Assembly: GCA_934623575.1 (NCBI GenBank)
Contig: CAKTVL010000012.1
Coordinates: forward strand, 1 to 46,371
Reading direction: 5' to 3'
DNA from: an uncultured Oscillospiraceae bacterium
Lineage (GTDB): Bacteria; Bacillota; Clostridia; Oscillospirales; Oscillospiraceae
DNA: 46,371 nucleotides
This document shows, piece after piece, positions 42,101 to 46,371 of the stretch. The notes beneath the pieces are model-generated. The model was not told where the DNA came from, did no database searches, and saw only the letters and a list, made by a program, of their open reading frames with translations. Position 1 is the first letter of the stretch, and every line of letters starts with the position of its first letter. The position numbers and the translations under genes were made by a program.

Positions 42101-45100
42101 ACCTTCTCATTCAAAAACGTCTTGACCTGGAAGTTCTTGTTGCTGGCGGTGGGCGTCAACTTGACGGATGCAGACTCTCCGTTGATGATCAGGGTGTAAT
42201 CATACTGTCCACCAGCCTCGCCGGGGGTAAAGTTCGGGGTCAGCATCGCCCCGTCCACGGTCAGCGCCTTGACGGTGGTGTCGGAGTTGCCCCACGTGCC
42301 GCCCAAGTCCGCACCGTAGCCGCTGAACGTGAACATAATACGGATCACATCGCCGTCAGCCAGATTGCCGTTCTTCACGGTGAAGGCGGAAAAGCCCTCG
42401 TTGGTGAACCAGTCGTTCAGCGTGCCCATCCAGCCGGCACTCTTGCTTCCGTCAAACTCGCTGAGGCCGTTGATGCTGGTAATATAGCCGCTTTCCACAC
42501 CCTTGCTGCTTGCCTTTACGGTTTCCAGCGCAGCGGCCACGCAGGACATCATGGTGCTGTCGGCGGACAGATCGACCCATGTATCCACCAGCGTGCCGTC
42601 CCAAGGTGCTCCGTCCTTCTTGGAATAGGTGGTGTTCTCCACAATGACCTGCACCTTGCCGTAGTTGTCGGCGGCTTTCTTCATCGCCACCACAGCGGAC
42701 TGATAGGCACTCTCCACCGCAGCCACGGAGGCGGCGGCGTTGATGCTATCCACGCCAGTGTCATAGGCGGCCTTCGCCTTATCGCCCAGGCTGTTATACA
42801 GCGTTTGCAGGCGGGAGAGAGCGGCAGTCCTGGCGGCGTTCACGTTCTCGCTGACAGGCCCCCATGTGACGGTTACGGTCACATCGTTGTAGGGCATGGT
42901 GAACTCCTGCGCCGCGTCCTCAAAACGCATATTGATATAGTACTTATCCTTGCCCAGATACTCTGTGTCATCGTAGGCAATCATCGTTCTAGTCTTTATA
43001 GAGCCGGGATCAATGCCCTGATAGGTGACGCTCTTGATCTCGTAGGCTTCGCCGCCAATAGTGACAGTCAAGCCGCCATTGACGGTATAACCGTAGCCAT
43101 AGGTGGTGAACTGCAGGTTCTTATTGCTGATGCTCCATTTCGCACCGTCCACGGTAAACGTACCCTTCGCCGCACGGGTCTGGAAGTACGCCGCATAGTC
43201 GATACCGGAGACAAAGCGCACATTGGTCGTCGCGGCAGCCGTTGTCACCTCTGTGCGATTCGGGATGGTTGCCGTGAAAGCGCAGAACGGCTCGGTCTGG
43301 ATGGGTGTGTCCTGGCGACCGCCGCTGCCGCGATCCTGGGTGGCAGGATGCTCCCGCAGGTACTTGGTCATATCGTTCAGCGCGGCGGTAGCTTCGTCGG
43401 TGTCACCCACCACATTCACCGTCAGCTTGAACGCCTTGTCCTCCGGGAAGGTCACATGGGTATCGGCGAAAGCCTTGATACTGTTGTACTTGGTTTGCTC
43501 CACGCCGGTCAGCTGCCTGCGCTGGTAGTCGCTCATGCCCGCATAGCAGGCGATCAGCTTGTCCACGGTGGACTTGACACCGGCGGAAAGCAGGCTGGCA
43601 TCGTCGGGCAGCTTGTTCAGCTCCGTGCGGAAGGTGGTCAGGTTCTGTTTATTCTCCGCGGTGGTGTCGTTTTGCAGCTTTCTGATGGTTTCAATGGCCG
43701 TCTGCTGGGCATCGCTGGCACCGCCGGAGGTGGCGGCATCCTTGATACCGGCGGTGCCGGTATCATAGGCACTCTTGAGTTCGCTCCAGACAGCAGGGCG
43801 GAAATAGTTTTCCGCATAGGCGGCATACGCCTTGTCCAGCTGGGACTGCAAAGTGTTTTTCACGGCGGACAGGTCATCGGGCGTATTCACATGAACCCAA
43901 ATGGCTGTGCCGCTGTTTGCAGAATAGTATTTACCTGCGTAGCTGGGGCAGCTGCCGTCAGAGCTGTTGTCGATGTTGCCCTTTTCGTCCTCCCGCAGGT
44001 CATAGGCAGCGATCAGATACCAGCCCTCACGGTACAGCGTCACACTGGCACTGCCGTCTGCATCGGTGATAATCGCTTTTTCGTTCTGGGTAAGCTGCTT
44101 TGCGGTGGGATGGTTATCGGAGGGGGTTTCCGCCATGTCACTGATAAACAGGGTCATGTTTGCGCCCGCCTCGACAGCGCGGCTGCGACCCAACGCCGCC
44201 TTTGCCTGCTGGACGGTCAGGGTAAACGGTTCGCCCGCCTTCACCTCCAGCCCGTTGCTTTGGACAAACTGCGATGTCTTTATACTGTCGATATACTGCC
44301 ACAGCTGTGCGCTGCTGCTGCCGTAGGTGGGCTGGAGCTCACTTTGCGGATCCAGATTTAGATCCACCACGACCGTGTCACCGGGGTGCAGCCGTAGCTT
44401 TTGGGATACGCCCTGGCCTTCCCAGTCAAAGGACTCTTGATTGAGATAGCACTTGGTGACGTAGACGCCGTTGATAAATATCTTGGCATACGGCCAAATG
44501 ATTCTATCCGGCTTGTTTTTCAGCGAGTCCACCGCCGCATAGAGGGAGTAGTCGCCGCTGAGCGTCACCTGCTGCGCGGCACCGGCGCGAGAGCCTGCGC
44601 CGTCCCCCTGACGCGCCTTCTCCGGGTCAAGGTATGTGAGGGAGACGGTGATCTCGCCCACCGGGGTCAGACCATAGTAGAACTGCTGATACAGATCCTC
44701 GTATGCCTTTTTATAGGCGGCAACAGCCGCATCGTCCGCCTTGGTCTCCGTCAGCACGGGGGCTTTGGCGTTCCTGGCGGCGGTCAGGGCGGCGGCAAAT
44801 GCCGCCCAGCTTTCGGCGGTATAATCGCTCTGCTTAACGGTATTCGCCAGTGCGAGCAAGTCCGGCAAAAACGTGTTGATTTGTTCGATGGTCTTTTTAT
44901 TTGCTGTTACCATGCCATTGTTATACAGATTTTCCGCCGCCTTCGTCAGTGTAGCAGCCGCAGCGTCTATCTCACCCTGCTTTTCCGCTGTATTGGCGGC
45001 GGTGGCATTTCCGTTTTCATCGAAGAGCCCGTCAAGCAGCGCATGGCCTGCCGTGCGCGCCGCGTCAAAGGCCGCCCACGTGTCCGGAGTGTAGCTTGTT

Positions 45101-45900
45101 GAGTTTTCGTAGAATACGCCGGTATAGCGGTTCAACGTCTCATAGAGAATCGTGGGGTTCACCTGCGTGGTGGGGATGAGGTTGGCCATGGCGGCTTGCA
45201 GGGCAGCAACGGCGGCGTCCACCTGCTTCTGCGTGGAGGAGATATCCTCGTTGACCGTTTTAGCCTTCGTCAATGCAGCCTGATATACCGCCCAAAATCC
45301 ACTGTTCTTATTGGTGATTGTACTGGATTTCTTGCCATTATAGCGGTCATTTTCTGTAAAATACCCGTTTGCCGGTGCGTTATTGATGGCTTCAGCCAGA
45401 GCTGTTTTGTCGCTGTCCACACTGGCGGCTGTCAACTGGAACAACAGCGCGTAATCAGCTGATTCATTAGTTTCGTAATAATCCTCGCTAAAAACAATCG
45501 CAATGGTTACCCCTTGGGGCGGGGTATATCCTTCAATGGCGTATGTCACTTCTGCTGCACAATCTTGCAAGAATTTACTGGTGAAATTCGTGCCGTTATT
45601 AACATAACCCGGACTCTCACATAGAGCGGTATACCATACATTTACCCCGTTTTCTATCAGTGCGCTGTTAAGTGGTGCCTCGACCACGAACAATCCCTTG
45701 TTTATGGCGACGGGGAATGTAGAACCTTGGATAGAAAACTGTACTGTTTTTATCGTTTCATCTAGTGTCGCTGCATGAGTTTGCCCTGACTCATCTGTGA
45801 AAGTCAGCGAACTTGCATCGACTACGGCAAAGGCGCTGACCGGCAGCAGCGAGACTGCCATCACCAGCGCCAGCAGGAAGGATACAATTCTCTTTTTCAT
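39166..45900 (-). CDS. Giant wall-anchored protein with DUF4430 and alpha/alpha-toroid domains
   Basis: A 2244-residue secreted protein. A signal peptide (MKKRIVSFLLALVMAVSLLPVSAFA) is followed by three FIVAR-like helical repeats (about 165-243, 250-328, 336-410), beta domains, a DUF4430-like domain (about 1085-1200; SGYITSINGLSEFDGSKSAGW), a cadherin-like beta domain (about 1205-1330) and helical linkers (about 1345-1520). Next are an alpha/alpha-toroid of prenyltransferase/squalene-oxidase type (about 1525-1820; QQEDGGFASWGAVNSESCAQ) and four CxxC repeats (about 1826-1977). The tail is SSNTGDDSQM, a helix and KKKRASK. I start at ATG 45900; the in-frame extension to 45933 lacks a signal start. 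It forms an operon with the DUF4430 lipoprotein. Surface ligand capture is inferred. Confidence 0.85.
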   Translation of the reverse strand: MKKRIVSFLLALVMAVSLLPVSAFAVVDASSLTFTDESGQTHAATLDETIKTVQFSIQGSTFPVAINKGLFVVEAPLNSALIENGVNVWYTALCESPGYVNNGTNFTSKFLQDCAAEVTYAIEGYTPPQGVTIAIVFSEDYYETNESADYALLFQLTAASVDSDKTALAEAINNAPANGYFTENDRYNGKKSSTITNKNSGFWAVYQAALTKAKTVNEDISSTQKQVDAAVAALQAAMANLIPTTQVNPTILYETLNRYTGVFYENSTSYTPDTWAAFDAARTAGHALLDGLFDENGNATAANTAEKQGEIDAAAATLTKAAENLYNNGMVTANKKTIEQINTFLPDLLALANTVKQSDYTAESWAAFAAALTAARNAKAPVLTETKADDAAVAAYKKAYEDLYQQFYYGLTPVGEITVSLTYLDPEKARQGDGAGSRAGAAQQVTLSGDYSLYAAVDSLKNKPDRIIWPYAKIFINGVYVTKCYLNQESFDWEGQGVSQKLRLHPGDTVVVDLNLDPQSELQPTYGSSSAQLWQYIDSIKTSQFVQSNGLEVKAGEPFTLTVQQAKAALGRSRAVEAGANMTLFISDMAETPSDNHPTAKQLTQNEKAIITDADGSASVTLYREGWYLIAAYDLREDEKGNIDNSSDGSCPSYAGKYYSANSGTAIWVHVNTPDDLSAVKNTLQSQLDKAYAAYAENYFRPAVWSELKSAYDTGTAGIKDAATSGGASDAQQTAIETIRKLQNDTTAENKQNLTTFRTELNKLPDDASLLSAGVKSTVDKLIACYAGMSDYQRRQLTGVEQTKYNSIKAFADTHVTFPEDKAFKLTVNVVGDTDEATAALNDMTKYLREHPATQDRGSGGRQDTPIQTEPFCAFTATIPNRTEVTTAAATTNVRFVSGIDYAAYFQTRAAKGTFTVDGAKWSISNKNLQFTTYGYGYTVNGGLTVTIGGEAYEIKSVTYQGIDPGSIKTRTMIAYDDTEYLGKDKYYINMRFEDAAQEFTMPYNDVTVTVTWGPVSENVNAARTAALSRLQTLYNSLGDKAKAAYDTGVDSINAAASVAAVESAYQSAVVAMKKAADNYGKVQVIVENTTYSKKDGAPWDGTLVDTWVDLSADSTMMSCVAAALETVKASSKGVESGYITSINGLSEFDGSKSAGWMGTLNDWFTNEGFSAFTVKNGNLADGDVIRIMFTFSGYGADLGGTWGNSDTTVKALTVDGAMLTPNFTPGEAGGQYDYTLIINGESASVKLTPTASNKNFQVKTFLNEKVTDRSEGSSFYKRTETIPVKAGDTIYLGCGAKNWLSMNNQAGNKQNSDGTWYALHVVSINTGASYVTDLIAKLPTSLKYETYTRSMNDVAAARAAYEVLAKGEQGKVTNLAKLVSLEKQIEGFTAVDAFKVQLAALPEAENLTVTNREAVDAAEAAYKALEQKDCLTVAEKEKAEAVFAKMAEIKRNLVLAVEKQIDAIGEVTLENEAAVKAAQAAYDALTDEQKQMVNGKKVAALNAAVAKLAELKREKLLAEMDDIYASVGESLQAQVNKSAPIVGSIGGEWLALALARSGRSVPAGYYDNVVQYVKANVNANERLHNSKSTDNSRVILALTAIGKDPTNVGGHNLLKGLDSMSYINKQGINGPVFTLIALDSHNYPTFGDVTRDVLIDRILSEQVKVDGGWALGGADEKASDVDVTAMTIQALAPYYKTNAKVKTAVDKGLTWLSAHQQEDGGFASWGAVNSESCAQVIVALGALGIDPLTDSRFIKNGITALDALCGYYTQDDTLGKGFAHVKQSSGGYVGGAYNQMATEQAYYALNAYYRFANSQNRLYDMTDVCITHNFGAWTVTKAATCTESGISTRKCSVCSTEETMIVPSLGHSMTAVAGKAATCTEAGHSAYWSCSRCGKFFSDAAGKTEIAEGSWVIAALGHDEATRAAVAATCYASGHEADTYCKRCGMVITAGANISATGKHTYVNGVCTVCGVKNPTANVKGDDIKVDSKNDTLVKDSSGLVIKAEVTVDDEKLIEIKAAVESGSITVKVDNKNAVQTTDEQKKADGGKSALESKANDVNTSAEVKKELTKLIDKLADMRKDNSGKKDAQIEKVVDVAVELVKTNAAGSVESVAQLIELPQSVTVTISITDEMYNSLLNRKVCVVRSHTDANGNVTTTELPATLGGTRDNYVLTFQTDRASTFAIVSYAAVSSGRYHYTGGTTTGKVNSSNTGDDSQMTIWLGSAVMAAAAVVVLTYKKKRASK

Positions 45901-46003
45901 TCCGTTTTCTTCCTTTCTTCTTTGTTCTCCCACGCGCCCCGCGTTGCACCCCCTGCGGGGCGAAATTCGGAGGGCGCGGGGTCGTGTGATCTTCTCTCTA
46001 TCT

Positions 46004-46020
46004 AAAAAGGCGTTCGCCTT
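46004..46020 (-). terminator. Weak terminator upstream of the giant gene
   Basis: Read leftward: AAGGCGAACGCCTT followed by TTT. It is a short stem placed after the partial gene at 46119. The rest of 45901-46118 shows no clear promoter and no cobalamin riboswitch features that I could recognise. Confidence 0.4.
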
Positions 46021-46118
46021 GGATTTTTGAGGAAGGTGGGAGGGGCGGCTTAGACCCCGTCCCCCTTATGGAAAGCTGACAGTCTCCGTTCAGACCGTCA
46101 TGGCTTGACAAGGGTAAC

Positions 46119-46371
46119 TCAGCAGGACACCTCCTGCTCTGCGGCTTCTGCCGCTTTCTCGACTTCGCACTGGCGGGCAGCGGCATCACGAGCCTCTTTC
46201 GTTTCCTGCTCCAGCCGCTCTTTCTCTTCCAGCCGTGATTGCTGCGCCGCATGACTGGCTGCGGCCTTGGCGCGTTTCACCTTCTTCTTGCGCGCGGATT
46301 CCTCGTAGAACAGCGGCTCCTGCACGGCTTTTTCCCGCTTGTAGCGTGCGGTGTCTTTCAACTTGGGCTCT
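46119..46371 (-). CDS. C-terminal fragment of an unknown highly charged protein
   Basis: The last 83 residues of a gene that enters from the right edge. The visible part is rich in K, R, E and A (ARKKKVKRAKAAASHAAQQ, then EKERLEQETKEARDAAARQ) and likely forms a long helix or coiled coil. I do not recognise the family. It could be the tail of an element-borne DNA-processing protein, but nothing in the sequence proves that. It ends about 220 bases before the giant gene starts, on the same strand. Confidence 0.5.
   Translation of the reverse strand, partial: EPKLKDTARYKREKAVQEPLFYEESARKKKVKRAKAAASHAAQQSRLEEKERLEQETKEARDAAARQCEVEKAAEAAEQEVSC

Noticed and set aside
41938..44361. Very long rightward open frame antisense to the giant surface gene
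   Set aside because: It is a shadow of the real gene: it has no ribosome site and no recognisable domain, and the opposite frame has a signal peptide, ordered domains and an anchor.
45901..46118. Cobalamin riboswitch before the DUF4430 operon
   Set aside because: I looked for one because of the transcobalamin idea, but saw no B12-box-like core or suitable leader in this stretch.

Overview
The window reads as chromosome from a GC-rich, butyrate-forming, probably spore-forming clostridial Firmicute, most like the Oscillospiraceae (Flavonifractor/Oscillibacter-type gut anaerobes). The signs are a crotonase - hydroxybutyryl-CoA dehydrogenase - butyryl-CoA dehydrogenase - ETF cluster, strong AGGAGG ribosome sites, SpoIID-like and Spo0A-like domains, Gram-positive wall-anchored proteins and GC-rich codon choice. 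The assignment is inference from gene content; no rRNA is present.

Left part (1-23.4 kb), mostly core genes in short units. The butyrate operon crt-hbd-bcd-etfB runs leftward off the edge. It is followed by trmB, a wall-anchored protein, an iscS-iscU pair, a divergent pair of tiny genes (one a ribbon-helix-helix protein) with helically phased repeats between them, and a SpoIID/peptidoglycan-binding protein with a small partner. Then come an M29 aminopeptidase, a MerR/GyrI-like regulator with a textbook 19-bp-spacer promoter, a VanZ-like protein, DegV, pfkA, and an aroE-trkH-ferredoxin group. A small XRE regulator, a yihY-trkA overlap pair and a second wall-anchored repeat protein complete this part.

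Middle part (23.4-34.8 kb). A leftward five-gene operon (mtaB-yfbR-ACT-PFL-GNAT) faces a rightward four-gene operon (cysteine desulfurase-MATE-rlmA-GH25 lysozyme). Next are a DUF2798 membrane protein and typA. Most units end in clear hairpin terminators, several shared by convergent genes.

Right part (34.9-46.4 kb), accessory. A strong promoter reads into two broken 5' halves of tRNA-Arg(CCU) and then one complete copy. Both broken copies diverge directly after the anticodon-loop stretch CTCCTAAG. Next to them lie a Tn916-type tyrosine integrase and an excisionase with AT-richer codons, a long inverted repeat, a free-standing Spo0A C-terminal DNA-binding domain, a DUF4430 lipoprotein and a 2244-residue surface protein. 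The large protein combines helical repeats, a DUF4430 domain, an alpha/alpha-toroid (prenyltransferase/squalene-oxidase-like) domain, CxxC repeats and a wall anchor. DUF4430 plus an alpha/alpha toroid is the domain pair of animal intrinsic factor/transcobalamin, so the best candidate for an undescribed system is a cell-surface ligand-capture pair, possibly for corrinoids, carried beside an integration module. The ligand is a guess; no transporter or cobalamin riboswitch is visible in the window.
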